DNA of 64,000 nucleotides. Source: Glaciimonas sp. GTDB lineage: Bacteria > Pseudomonadota > Gammaproteobacteria > Burkholderiales > Burkholderiaceae_D. Every line of letters starts with the position of its first letter. Position 1 is the first letter of the stretch. The notes under the pieces were generated by a model that was not told the origin of the DNA, ran no database searches, and saw only the letters and a list, made by a program, of their open reading frames with translations. Shown in pieces: positions 55,219-64,000 of the stretch. Both the position numbers and the translations under genes were made by a program. Where the stretch lies: NCBI GenBank assembly GCA_012927625.1, contig JABBOV010000006.1, positions 124,001 to 188,000 on the forward strand. The letters are read 5' to 3'.

Positions 55219-58200
55219 TCACTGTTCCAACGGCGCGAAAATCGCCTGCAAATCCTCCTGTGTAATCTTCATGTTTTGCGTCTCGCCGTCGTCGGACAAC
55301 ATCGCGTGCGCCAAGTCGGATTTTTTCTGTTGCAGTGCCTGGATTTTTTCTTCCAGCGTACCTTTGGCGATCAACTTGTAGACGAATACCGGCTTGTCCT
55401 GGCCGATACGCCAAGCGCGGTCGGTGGCCTGATTTTCGGCGGCCGGATTCCACCACGGGTCGTAGTGAATCACGGTGTCGGCAGCGGTCAGGTTCAGGCC
55501 GACGCCGCCGGCTTTCAGGCTGATCAGGAAGATCGGCACCAAGCCTTGCTGGAACGTGCGCACCACGTCGGCCCGATTCTCGGTACTGCCGGTGAGAATC
55601 GCATACGGCACTTTGCGCGCCTGCAGTTCGGTTTCGATCAGCGCCAGCATGCTGGTGAATGACGAAAACACCAAAATCTTGCGTCCCTCTTCCAGCAAAT
55701 CCCCGATCATGCTCATCAATTCGTTCAGCTTGGCAGATGACGCGACGGTCTTCTTGACGCTTGCCGACTTGACCAGGCGCGGGTCGCAACAGACTTGCCG
55801 CAACTTCAGCAACGCTTCGAGGATCACGATCTGGCTGCGGGCCACGCCTTTCATGGCGATTTCGGTGCGCACTTTCTTGTCCATTGCCAGTCGCACGGTT
55901 TCGTACATGTCGCGCTGCCCGCCGGAAAGCTCAACCGAGCGCACCATTTCAGTTTTCGGCGGCAATTCCTTGGCAACTTTGTCCTTGGTACGGCGCAGCA
56001 AAAACGGCTTGATGCGCTGCGTGAGCAAGACGCGGCGGCCGATATTGCCCTGCTTTTCAATCGGATGGCGAAACGCGGCGTTGAAAGCTTTTTCTTCGCC
56101 CAGCAAACCGGGCAACAGGAAGTGAAATTGCGACCAAAGTTCGCCCAGATGATTTTCCAGCGGCGTGCCGCTCAGGCACAAACGATGTCGGGCGCGCAGC
56201 AAGCCAGCGGTTTGCGCCGCTTTGGAGCGCGGATTCTTGATGTAATGCGATTCGTCCAGAATCACCAAATGGTACGCATGTTCGCGCAGCTTTTCTTCAT
56301 CGCGCGGCAGCAGCGCATAAGTAGATAACACCAAATCGAACTGGTCGATTGCGTCGAAATGCGTCAGCCGCTCCTTGCCATGCAGCACCAGCACCCGCAG
56401 ATCGGGCGCAAAACGGGCCGCCTCATCTTGCCAGTTTCCCATCAGACTGGTGGGCGCTATTACCAGCGCCGGTTGCGTCAGACGACCGGCTTCCTTTTCG
56501 ATCAAAATATGGGCCAAAGTCTGGACGGTTTTGCCCAACCCCATATCGTCAGCCAGAATCCCGGCCAGATCATATTCGCGCAGGAATTGCATCCAGGCCA
56601 GACCTTCGCTCTGATAATCACGCAGCGTCGCCTGCAGACCACGCGGCGGCGCAATGGTTTGCACGCCGCCGAAGGTAGCCAGCTTTTGCCCCATGTCGCG
56701 CAGTCGCTGGCCACCTATCCAGCGCAGTTGCGTGGCGCCGGCCAGCTCCGCCAAACGCGCCGCATCCAGCGTGGAAAGACGAATAGCGCCGCCGTCTTTC
56801 TCGGTAAAGTACAACTCGCCCAGCGTACTGAGAATCGGCTTGATGCGACCCCACGGCAACGCCACGCGCACGCCATTCGGCAGCGTCGCCAGCAAGGGTT
56901 CGTCGTCGGCATGGGCAGCCAGCGCTTGCGGGTTGAAATCCAGCGGCGCATTGCGGATCAGGTCAACCAGCACCGGTAACAGCGAGATGCGCAGCTGATT
57001 GACCACGATGCCCAATTCCAGATCGAACCACGGGCTGCCAGACTCGCTTGCTTCGTCATTGACATCGGCGTACCAATCTTCGACTTCGGCCACGTCATAA
57101 CGGTAATCCGGCATCCTCTCGATCTGCCAGCCTTGCGCCTCCAGCGCGGGAATTCCTTCGCGGGTAAAACGCAACCAGTTCAACTGACTCGGCATGACCA
57201 GCGCGCCCACCAGGGTGGAAAGTGGCGCAACCGCGTGCTGCGGCGGCGCCAAACCCACCGCATGCAAGGCGGCAATTGCGGCGTCTTCGGCACCACGTTG
57301 ACGGATGATTTTCTCGATGCCCTGACCGCTGCGCCGGGTCAGCAATTCAGCGTGGTCGTGCGCCACCCGAACCCCATCGTAATTAAAGGCGGGCGAGGCA
57401 AAATCCTGCCACCGCATTGACGTCCCGGCCACGCCAGATTGCGATTGTGGCAAAGCGCCCAGCAGCAATATCGGCTGCGGCACCACGTCGTCGCGCACCA
57501 TCTGCTGCAACGGTTGCGGCATCGGCACCAGGTTCTGCAAGCCTTGCGCCAGCAACACATGCGATACCGCCAGCCGGTCTTTGGCAGTCAGGGTCGGCGC
57601 TTGCGCCACCATCGCTTGCAATTCCCTCACGGGGATACCGGCCCCGCCCTGCTGCAAAACGAGATTGCCGCAGACCAGATTATTGACATACAACACCGGC
57701 TCGGTCGGCAGGATGTAATCGACGCTGCCGCTCTCCTGTTCAGCCGGGCCGGTCGGGTCGGACTGGAACTGCCAGCCCAAACGCCAGCACTGATCTTCCT
57801 CAAACCAGGCTAACTTGGCATCGCGTGCCGGCCCCGATTTGACTGGATAGACCTGTCCTTTCTGGATATCCTGAAACGAGTTGGCCCAGTACAGTTGCTG
57901 AACCGGTTGCTGCGATTCCGGCAAAGGATTCAGCAAAGGATTCAGCAAAGGGCTTAGCAACATCTGCAACAATTGCGCCCCGACCCGACCTTTGGGTTCG
58001 ACATCGGTGCCGCCATACAATCCACTGCGCAGCGCAATGAACAGGCGTACCGCGTCCTCGTCACCGGGCTGCAGGTAACTGGGCGGGCTCGCAAGCATGT
58101 TGTACATTTCGCCCAGCAAGGTGGCCGCCGCGATCTCGCCGTTGGCGCGCAAACGTGCCTTGCACAGGCTCAGGGTGACGCGCTTGCCGCTACGGTCAGG

Positions 58201-58662
58201 CGACAGCACGAATAGCAGGCGATACGGGGTTTTGGAAGTTTTGGGCGCGATCCCACTCTTGGCCGCAAGCGACGCCGGGGCGGCCGTACCATGCACTGCA
58301 TTTCCGACCCGCTGCAGCCAGGCCGCGACCGCATTCGGCATCATCATGGCATCGGACCCGGGTTGCCCGGGCAGAGGCGCAAGCGCTTCCTGCTGCAGGC
58401 AAGTCAGCAACACTGCAGCCATGTGTTTGCACATGGTGCCGACCGGGCAGGAGCAGCTACCGCCAAATTCCACCCCATGTTTGCGCGCCACCAGCGCAAT
58501 ATCCTGCTCGTAACTCCAGTCGCCGCTACCCTGCACGCTGCCTTCGATCGCATCACCGATGATCTCAGTCGATTCCACCAGACCCCGGCGCACAATATCT
58601 TGCGCTCGCGCCAGCGTCTTTGCTTCGAAGCCGTTGATAACGTCTCTTAATGTATATTGCAT
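55219..58662 (-). CDS. SWIM-domain SNF2-family helicase
   Basis: 1147 residues. An N-terminal SWIM zinc finger (CSCPVGTMCKH, about residues 69-80), a long middle region of unknown fold, then a SNF2 ATPase: Walker A DDMGLGKTVQT (about 705-715), DESH box in LVILDESHYIKN (about 802), and the second RecA domain with LKAGGVGLNLTAADTVIHYD and RAWRIGQDKPVFVYKL. It is a dsDNA translocase of the HepA/RapA-like class that may remodel RNA polymerase or other DNA-bound proteins. No methylase, nuclease or defence gene is adjacent, so a defence role is not supported. It stands alone. Confidence 0.9.
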   Translation of the reverse strand: MQYTLRDVINGFEAKTLARAQDIVRRGLVESTEIIGDAIEGSVQGSGDWSYEQDIALVARKHGVEFGGSCSCPVGTMCKHMAAVLLTCLQQEALAPLPGQPGSDAMMMPNAVAAWLQRVGNAVHGTAAPASLAAKSGIAPKTSKTPYRLLFVLSPDRSGKRVTLSLCKARLRANGEIAAATLLGEMYNMLASPPSYLQPGDEDAVRLFIALRSGLYGGTDVEPKGRVGAQLLQMLLSPLLNPLLNPLPESQQPVQQLYWANSFQDIQKGQVYPVKSGPARDAKLAWFEEDQCWRLGWQFQSDPTGPAEQESGSVDYILPTEPVLYVNNLVCGNLVLQQGGAGIPVRELQAMVAQAPTLTAKDRLAVSHVLLAQGLQNLVPMPQPLQQMVRDDVVPQPILLLGALPQSQSGVAGTSMRWQDFASPAFNYDGVRVAHDHAELLTRRSGQGIEKIIRQRGAEDAAIAALHAVGLAPPQHAVAPLSTLVGALVMPSQLNWLRFTREGIPALEAQGWQIERMPDYRYDVAEVEDWYADVNDEASESGSPWFDLELGIVVNQLRISLLPVLVDLIRNAPLDFNPQALAAHADDEPLLATLPNGVRVALPWGRIKPILSTLGELYFTEKDGGAIRLSTLDAARLAELAGATQLRWIGGQRLRDMGQKLATFGGVQTIAPPRGLQATLRDYQSEGLAWMQFLREYDLAGILADDMGLGKTVQTLAHILIEKEAGRLTQPALVIAPTSLMGNWQDEAARFAPDLRVLVLHGKERLTHFDAIDQFDLVLSTYALLPRDEEKLREHAYHLVILDESHYIKNPRSKAAQTAGLLRARHRLCLSGTPLENHLGELWSQFHFLLPGLLGEEKAFNAAFRHPIEKQGNIGRRVLLTQRIKPFLLRRTKDKVAKELPPKTEMVRSVELSGGQRDMYETVRLAMDKKVRTEIAMKGVARSQIVILEALLKLRQVCCDPRLVKSASVKKTVASSAKLNELMSMIGDLLEEGRKILVFSSFTSMLALIETELQARKVPYAILTGSTENRADVVRTFQQGLVPIFLISLKAGGVGLNLTAADTVIHYDPWWNPAAENQATDRAWRIGQDKPVFVYKLIAKGTLEEKIQALQQKKSDLAHAMLSDDGETQNMKITQEDLQAIFAPLEQ

Positions 58663-58769
58663 CGCCTACTTTTTCAAAAATACGCCGTCAGATCGGCACC
58701 GTGTCGCCATTATCAGTGATTGATGCCACAGCTTAGGCAGCGATTCTGTAAAATGCCTTCATCAATAAT

Positions 58770-58855
58770 ATACACGCCAATGTATATTTATATAACGCAA
58801 TCAATATATGCGGACGTAGTGCATTTTTTAATGATACTCCCACCATATTTACAAT
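58770..58855 (+). repeat. Intergenic repeat R7 (AT-rich family, 7 copies)
   Basis: Reads ATACACGCCAATGTATATTT, then AACGCAATCAATATATGCGG, then TTTTTTAATGATACTCCC. It lies between the divergent helicase gene and tex. Confidence 0.78.
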
Positions 58856-58944
58856 AAAACAGGCCGGACGCAGGATCGGAACTGACGTATCCGGCCCGAT
58901 TGCGTATCATCTCAGGCTTGATTTCCCACCCCGACAAATACCTC

Positions 58945-61287
58945 ATGCTGCCATCCATTGAACAACGTCTCGCCCTTGAACTCGCCGCCAAACCGGCCCA
59001 AGTCGCTGCCGCCATCGCGCTGCTGGACGAAGGCGCGACCGTACCTTTTATCGCCCGTTACCGCAAGGAAGCCACCGGCGGTCTGGACGACATCCAGTTG
59101 CGCTTGCTGGAAGAACGCCTGCGCTACTTGCGCGAACTGGAAGCGCGGCGCGCAGCGATCATCGCCTCGATCGAAGAACAGAACAAGATGACGCCGGTGC
59201 TGCTGGACGCCATCGTCCACGCCGAAGACAAGACCCGGCTGGAAGATTTATATCTGCCCTACAAACTGAAGCGCCGCACCAAAGCCCAGATCGCGCTGGA
59301 AGCCGGCTTGCTGCCCTTGGCCGAAGCGCTGCTGGCCGACCCGACACTGGAGCCGGAAACCGAAGCAGCCGGCTACCTGAAACCGGCTTTTTCCACCGCC
59401 AACGGCGACAATCCCGGCGTGCTTGACATCAAGGCAGCGCTGGACGGCGCACGCCAAATCCTGATGGAACGCTTCGCCGAAGATGCGACGCTGCTGCAAG
59501 GCTTGCGCGAATATCTGCTGGAACACGGCGTGGTCGAATCGAAAGTAGTCGAAGGCAAGCAGGATGCCGGTGAAAAGTTCACCGATTATTTCGACTATTC
59601 GGAAACCATCGGCACCATTCCGTCGCACCGCGCACTGGCGATTTTTCGCGGCCGCCGTGAAGAAATACTCAACGTTGTGCTGCGCCTGGATACCGAAATA
59701 GAAAAACCGAAATGGGACGCCCCGCTGAACCCGTGCGAAAGCCGCATCGCCGCCCGTTTTGCCATCAAGAATCAAAGCCGTGCAGCCGACAAATGGCTGG
59801 CCGACACGGTGCGCTGGACCTGGCGCGTCAAAAGCTTCATGCATCTGGAAACCGAGCTGATGGGTGCGCTGCGCGAACGCGCCGAGGTCGAAGCGATTAA
59901 TGTATTCGCGCTGAATCTGAAAGCCTTGCTGCTGGCCGCGCCGGCCGGCCCACGCGCCACGATGGGGCTCGATCCGGGACTGCGCACCGGGGTCAAGGTA
60001 GCGGTGGTCGATGCCACCGGCAAGGTGATGGACACCGCAGTGATTTATCCGCATCAGCCGAAGAACGACTGGGACGGCTCGCTGCACGCGCTATCCACGC
60101 TGGCAGAAAAGTACCAGGTATCGCTGATCTCGATCGGCAACGGCACCGCCTCGCGTGAAACCGATAAGCTGGCGCAAGACTTGATCAAGCTACGCCCGGA
60201 ACTCAAATTAACCAAGATCGTAGTGTCCGAAGCTGGCGCATCGGTGTATTCGGCGTCTGAATTCGCGTCCAAAGAATTGCCGGACATGGACGTCACGCTG
60301 CGCGGTGCTGTCTCGATTGCGCGCCGGCTGCAAGACCCGCTGGCCGAACTGGTAAAGATCGATCCGAAATCCATCGGCGTCGGCCAATATCAGCACGATG
60401 TCGGCCAAACCCAGTTGGCGCGCTCGCTCGACGCGGTGGTCGAAGATTGCGTAAATGCGGTCGGCGTCGATGTCAATACCGCTTCCGCGCCGCTGCTGGC
60501 GCGCGTCTCCGGCTTATCTTCCAGCGTAGCGCAAAGCATCGTCACCTATCGGGACCTGAAAGGCGCATTCGGCTCACGCGCAGCATTGCGCGCCGTGCCA
60601 CGGCTGGGCGACAAAACGTTCGAGCAAGCCGCAGGGTTTTTGCGCGTGATGAGCAGCGACAATCCGCTCGATGCATCGGCGGTTCATCCAGAATCCTACC
60701 CGCTGGTTGAAAAAATTCTGGCCGACCTGCAAAAAAATGTCAAAGCCCTGATCGGCGATGAACGACTGCTGAAATCGCTGAATCCGGCCAAATACGCCGA
60801 CGCCCAATTTGGCGTGCCGACTATCACCGACATCTTGCGCGAACTGGAAAAACCCGGCCGCGATCCACGGCCGGAATTCACCACCGCCACCTTCAAGGAA
60901 GGCGTCGAGGAAATCAAGGATCTGCGGCCCGACATGATCCTTGAAGGCGTGGTCACCAACGTCGCCGCATTCGGCGCGTTTGTCGATATCGGCGTGCATC
61001 AGGATGGCTTGGTGCATATTTCCGCGCTATCGAACAGTTTCGTCAAAGACCCGCACACGGTGGTCAAGGCGGGTCAAGTGGTGAAAGTAAAAGTACTGGA
61101 AATCGATGCCAAGCGCAAGCGCATCGCACTCACCATGCGCCTGACCGATAGCGCACCGCAGCCAGGCGCAAAACCGGAACAGCGCCCAGACCGCAATGAC
61201 GCCAGACGGCTGGCGCAACACCAGCAACCGCGTCAGGCCGCGCCGGCAGGCAACGCAATGGCAGCCGCCTTCGCCAAACTGAAGTAA
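58945..61287 (+). CDS. tex: Tex, S1-domain RNA-binding transcription accessory protein
   Basis: 780 residues from the ATG at 58945 ([13 protein letters not shown]). Domain order: N-terminal helical region with [20 protein letters not shown], a YqgF-like RNase fold around [16 protein letters not shown], helix-hairpin-helix motifs ([20 protein letters not shown]), and an S1 RNA-binding domain at about residues 661-730 ([20 protein letters not shown]). A Gln/Arg/Pro-rich tail follows. Tex proteins associate with nucleic acid and the transcription machinery. It is monocistronic, with a good terminator. Confidence 0.95.
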   Translation: MLPSIEQRLALELAAKPAQVAAAIALLDEGATVPFIARYRKEATGGLDDIQLRLLEERLRYLRELEARRAAIIASIEEQNKMTPVLLDAIVHAEDKTRLEDLYLPYKLKRRTKAQIALEAGLLPLAEALLADPTLEPETEAAGYLKPAFSTANGDNPGVLDIKAALDGARQILMERFAEDATLLQGLREYLLEHGVVESKVVEGKQDAGEKFTDYFDYSETIGTIPSHRALAIFRGRREEILNVVLRLDTEIEKPKWDAPLNPCESRIAARFAIKNQSRAADKWLADTVRWTWRVKSFMHLETELMGALRERAEVEAINVFALNLKALLLAAPAGPRATMGLDPGLRTGVKVAVVDATGKVMDTAVIYPHQPKNDWDGSLHALSTLAEKYQVSLISIGNGTASRETDKLAQDLIKLRPELKLTKIVVSEAGASVYSASEFASKELPDMDVTLRGAVSIARRLQDPLAELVKIDPKSIGVGQYQHDVGQTQLARSLDAVVEDCVNAVGVDVNTASAPLLARVSGLSSSVAQSIVTYRDLKGAFGSRAALRAVPRLGDKTFEQAAGFLRVMSSDNPLDASAVHPESYPLVEKILADLQKNVKALIGDERLLKSLNPAKYADAQFGVPTITDILRELEKPGRDPRPEFTTATFKEGVEEIKDLRPDMILEGVVTNVAAFGAFVDIGVHQDGLVHISALSNSFVKDPHTVVKAGQVVKVKVLEIDAKRKRIALTMRLTDSAPQPGAKPEQRPDRNDARRLAQHQQPRQAAPAGNAMAAAFAKLK

Positions 61288-61304
61288 GCAGCCTGCTCGA
61301 TACG

Positions 61305-61345
61305 AAAAAACAGCGCGTATTCATGCAAATACGCGCTGTTTTTTT
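61305..61345 (+). terminator. Intrinsic terminator of tex
   Basis: Arms CAGCGCGTATT (61311-61321) and AATACGCGCTG (61328-61338) form an 11-bp stem with a 6-nt loop, followed by seven T. A run of A before the stem makes it usable in both directions. Confidence 0.9.
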
Positions 61346-61497
61346 CGGGCAAGAGGCTTATGTCAAGCGGGTGTCAAAAGGTACGGATTTTGAAAAACTG
61401 CCACAGGTTGCGCCGTCAATTTTGTACATATATAACCAAATTTAGAACTCTCCCCGCGTATTTAAGGGAACAAGATTCGTATCCAACATGGCCTCTG

Positions 61498-62241
61498 CTA
61501 CAGCTCCTGACTGGTCGGCCTGAACAGGATTTCGTTCACATCGATGTCGTCTGGCTGACTCATTGCATAGGCCACGGCCCTGGCGAATGAATCGGCTGGA
61601 ATCGCGATTTCATAAAACTTTCTGACATTGTCGGCTATATCAGCTTCGGTGATGCTGTTTGGCAGTTCGGTTGCAACAGCGCCAGGCGAAATGACGGTAG
61701 TGCGTATGTTGTACGGCTTTACTTCCAGACGCAGACCTTCGGAGAGTGCCAAAACAGCGTGTTTGGTCGCGGCATAGACCGCGCTGCCAGGACGGACTTT
61801 ATGACCGGCGACCGACGAGACGTTGATGATATGTCCTGCTTTTTGCTGCTGCATATATGGCAGAGCCGCCGCGATGCCGTACAACACTCCTTTGATATTT
61901 ACATCAATCATGCGGTCCCAGTCCTCGATCTTGAGCCGTTCAAGAGGAGAATGCGGCATCAGCCCGGCATTATTTATCATGACGTCGATCCGCCCGTAAC
62001 TTGCAATGGCGGCCTCGACCAATTTCTTGACTTGTTCGCTTTGAGTGACATCGGTTTGCACCGCGATTGCTTTTCCTGTGCTGCCGGCCAACTCTTTGGC
62101 CAGGGCGTTGATCCGGTCAATACGTCGGGCACCTAATACCACTACGGCGCCCTGCTCGGACAGATGACGCGCAGTGGCTTCGCCCAGCCCACTGCTTGCG
62201 CCTGTGATGACGACAATTTTGCCTTCAATGTTATTGCCCAT
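61498..62241 (-). CDS. Short-chain dehydrogenase/reductase
   Basis: 247 residues from the ATG at 62241 (GGAGG 6 nt upstream; an upstream in-frame extension is rejected). Classical SDR: the dinucleotide motif is TGASSGLG (13-20), with an Arg-Arg pair (R39-R40) after the second strand that favours NADP(H). NNAG follows at 90-93, and the catalytic set is S143, Y156 and K160. It matches the clavaldehyde-dehydrogenase-like SDR group widely annotated as oxidoreductase of unknown substrate. It is an isolated gene, flanked by noncoding DNA on both sides. Confidence 0.88.
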   Translation of the reverse strand: MGNNIEGKIVVITGASSGLGEATARHLSEQGAVVVLGARRIDRINALAKELAGSTGKAIAVQTDVTQSEQVKKLVEAAIASYGRIDVMINNAGLMPHSPLERLKIEDWDRMIDVNIKGVLYGIAAALPYMQQQKAGHIINVSSVAGHKVRPGSAVYAATKHAVLALSEGLRLEVKPYNIRTTVISPGAVATELPNSITEADIADNVRKFYEIAIPADSFARAVAYAMSQPDDIDVNEILFRPTSQEL

Positions 62242-62664
62242 ACTTACCTCCAAATTGGGAACTGCGGCTGTAATGCCCTGCAGTGGACGTCGCAGTCTTC
62301 GCCAGGATTTCAAGATCCTGGGGGCCGGAGTCCCTGGTTTATTTTCATGCTTTCGGTATCACACCGGGAATGCACGTTGCGGACCAAAAGAATAGCATTT
62401 CTGATTCTTTCGTGTTTGTCCAGGCAGGGACAAAGTATCGTCAACACAGCATGTTTTTCTAAAGGCCGCCAACCAACGCCAATCTTGTCAGCGCTCTGGT
62501 CTGACAAGGCAAACCGGACGCACCTGTACCTACAAAAAAGGGACCAAAACTGTAAGTCGCACCCCACAGAGCCTTAATAAGCGTAGCGCGCTGCGCCGAA
62601 TGCGCTAAGATTGCACGGAAGCATTTTTATCCGTAAAAATTAACCAACGCAGATCGGACGCAAG
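62242..62664. other. Noncoding stretch between the SDR gene and ppk2
   Basis: 423 bp between divergent genes. Nothing protein-like is seen. It contains an 8-base inverted repeat, CTTGTCAG (62484-62491) and CTGACAAG (62501-62508), without a T-run, and a weak promoter-like pair TTGCAC-N17-TAAAAA just before ppk2. It probably holds both promoters. Confidence 0.4.
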
Positions 62665-63705
62665 ATGGTAGACAGCAATAAAAAAAGGTTGAGCGCAACC
62701 AATAAAACACTTGCCGGCGATACTTTTATCGAGATCCTGGATGCGCCGGAAAGTCCTTTGCCCGAGGCGACGCCGCTGGTGCAACCGACCGATCCTGAGC
62801 AGGCCCGGCAAGCCGACCTGGAGGCGATCCGTTTGCTAAAGCAGGCGGCCCGTAGTGCAAGCAGCCGCCCACAAAAAAAGCGCGACATTGCGACCGACAG
62901 CGTGCTCAACGAAGGCTGGGAGAATGGGGGCTATCCATACAAATACCGACTTTCGGTAAAATCTTATGAGGCACAAAAACGCGGACTCCAAGTCGAATTA
63001 CTGAAGCTGCAAGCATGGGTCAAGGAAACCGGGCAGCGCGTCGTGATCCTGTTCGAAGGGCGCGATGCGGCTGGCAAAGGCGGTGCCATCAAGCGTTTCA
63101 TGGAACACATGAATCCGCGCAGCGCACGCGTGGTGGCGCTGGAAAAACCGACCGACTTCGAGCGCGGGCAATGGTATTACCAGCGCTATAACCAGCACCT
63201 GCCGACCGCCGGCGAAATCGTGCTATTCGACCGCTCCTGGTATAACCGCGCCGGGGTCGAACGGGTGATGGGATTTTGCACCGATAACGAATACCTGGAA
63301 TTCATGCGGCAAACGCCGGAGTTCGAGCGCATGTTGGTGCGTTCCGGCATCCACCTGTTCAAGTTCTGGTTCTCGGTCACCCGCAAGGAGCAGAAATTGC
63401 GTTTCGAGCAGCGCAAGACCGACCCGCTCAAGCAATGGAAACTGAGCCCGATTGATCTGGCCTCGCTCGACAAGTGGGATGACTACACCAAGGCCAAGGA
63501 AGCGATGTTTTTCTATACCGACACCGCTGACGCGCCTTGGACTGTGATCAAATCGAACTGCAAGAAACGGGCGCGCCTGAATGCGATGTGCTATGTGTTA
63601 CAGAAGCTGCAGTATGCCAATAAGAACAAGGTTGTGGTCGGCAAGCACGATTCGCTTCTGGTCGGCTCGGCGCAGGCCAACTTTGAAAACGGCGAACAGA
63701 AATGA
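62665..63705 (+). CDS. ppk2: Polyphosphate kinase 2
   Basis: 346 residues. Transfers phosphate between polyphosphate and nucleotides; the class (ADP or GDP as acceptor) is not fixed by sequence here. A poorly conserved N-terminal extension (about 75 residues) is followed by the PPK2 core YRLSVKSYEAQKRGLQVELL, Walker A EGRDAAGKGGAIKRF (about 131-145), FDRSWYNRAGVERVMGF with Walker B (D189), and FSVTRKEQKLRFEQRKTDPL. It is a single gene after a 420-bp noncoding stretch. Confidence 0.94.
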   Translation: MVDSNKKRLSATNKTLAGDTFIEILDAPESPLPEATPLVQPTDPEQARQADLEAIRLLKQAARSASSRPQKKRDIATDSVLNEGWENGGYPYKYRLSVKSYEAQKRGLQVELLKLQAWVKETGQRVVILFEGRDAAGKGGAIKRFMEHMNPRSARVVALEKPTDFERGQWYYQRYNQHLPTAGEIVLFDRSWYNRAGVERVMGFCTDNEYLEFMRQTPEFERMLVRSGIHLFKFWFSVTRKEQKLRFEQRKTDPLKQWKLSPIDLASLDKWDDYTKAKEAMFFYTDTADAPWTVIKSNCKKRARLNAMCYVLQKLQYANKNKVVVGKHDSLLVGSAQANFENGEQK

Positions 63706-63804
63706 GGGCAGGATCGCCGCAGTCTTGACTGAAACTTTCAATACTCCACTGGTACGATGCGTTGCTATACTTGATATCTTTTTAGTCACGCATAAGGTGC
63801 CGCA

Positions 63805-64000
63805 ATGAAATTCACGATAGGGAAGTCTCTGCTGGCGAGCGCGCTGCTTGCTGTTTCTGTTGCCGCCGTCAGCGCCACGCTGGCCGTTGCCGGCACGTTG
63901 CCAACAACAGTCGATGTCAAACAGGGTGCTGCGCTGCAAAGCCGCGGCGCGCTATTGATCGACGTGCGAGAAGCCAATGAATACGCTGAAGGGCATGTGC
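63805..64000 (+). CDS. Exported rhodanese-like protein (partial)
   Basis: The first 65 codons are within the window; the gene continues past base 64000. The N-terminus is a clear signal peptide (KFTIGKSLLASALLAVSVAA, cleavage likely near AVAG). The mature part begins a rhodanese fold: LIDVREANEYAEGHV, where DVRE is the standard first motif. The catalytic Cys loop is outside the window, so activity cannot be judged. A periplasmic sulfurtransferase or a non-catalytic rhodanese is likely. Confidence 0.82.
   Translation, partial: MKFTIGKSLLASALLAVSVAAVSATLAVAGTLPTTVDVKQGAALQSRGALLIDVREANEYAEGHV

Noticed and set aside
55219-58662. Helicase considered as part of an anti-phage system
   Set aside because: Neighbours are prmC and tex; no nuclease, methylase or toxin partner is present.
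61346-61497. Short frame between the tex terminator and the SDR gene
   Set aside because: No family pattern; it runs into the antisense of the SDR gene.
1-64000. Search by eye for tRNA genes, riboswitches, prophage or IS elements
   Set aside because: No cloverleaf, known riboswitch core, transposase or integrase pattern was found; a covariance-model scan could still reveal a weak one.

Overview
The window looks like chromosomal DNA of a betaproteobacterium of the order Burkholderiales, most likely Oxalobacteraceae (Herminiimonas / Janthinobacterium / Collimonas type). This is inferred from gene order (rubredoxin next to pilGHIJ-pilL, ccsA-like / PP0621 / pilS / pilR / ampD, a complete mraZ-to-ftsZ cluster), from protein sequence character and from moderate GC. 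Almost all of it is core housekeeping DNA. I see no prophage, integrase, plasmid, CRISPR array, restriction system or complete insertion sequence.

Layout. 1-3932 (minus): twitching-motility chemosensory operon pilG-pilH-pilI-pilJ-pilL, with pilL cut by the window edge. 4087-5863: rubredoxin, a decayed thiD-like remnant, then hemL. 6021-14324 (minus): corA; a TonB-like protein, aroE and mtgA; an RNB ribonuclease; mpl, a YqiA-like esterase and ubiC. 14406-21746 (plus): a conserved unknown, a TlpA-like thioredoxin, aroQ, accB-accC, prmA, a DUF3426 zinc-ribbon protein, a PfkB-family kinase and a lipoprotein. 21881-29109 (minus): yggT, a histone-H1-like protein with internal repeats, a roughly 950-bp gene-poor stretch, ampD, pilR-pilS, a PP0621-family protein and a CcsA-like membrane protein. 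29539-31382 (plus): ffh and a SWIB protein. 31490-49196 (minus): a peroxiredoxin, then the dcw cluster mraZ-rsmH-ftsL-ftsI-murE-murF-mraY-murD-ftsW-murG-murC-ddl-ftsQ-ftsA-ftsZ, preceded by rnpB. 50230-54957 (plus): an orphan response regulator, hemA, prfA, dsbB and prmC. 55219-63705: a SWIM/SNF2 helicase (minus), tex (plus), an SDR oxidoreductase (minus) and ppk2 (plus). The window ends in an exported rhodanese-like gene.

How the genes work together. The dcw genes make lipid II and the divisome, and most junctions overlap by 1-8 bases, which implies translational coupling. Mpl, AmpD and MtgA recycle and polymerise murein. HemA and HemL are the two steps from Glu-tRNA to 5-aminolevulinate. 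PrfA is the substrate of PrmC. PilS/PilR and PilGHIJL control type IV pili from two separate loci.

The most unusual signal is not a gene. Seven AT-rich intergenic sequences of about 75-89 bp (R1-R7, at 5935, 11712, 20226, 29217, 50004, 54983 and 58770) align along their whole length. They share a 5' ATACT/TGTATTTT block, a central ACGC...GCGT stem and a 3' ATACYCC block. All seven lie on the plus strand whatever the direction of the neighbouring genes. I do not recognise this family. Other points of note are a REP/BIME pair next to R6, a phased MraZ operator with a possible FNR/ANR site upstream, the thiD remnant, and a MurG with an altered acceptor-loop motif.
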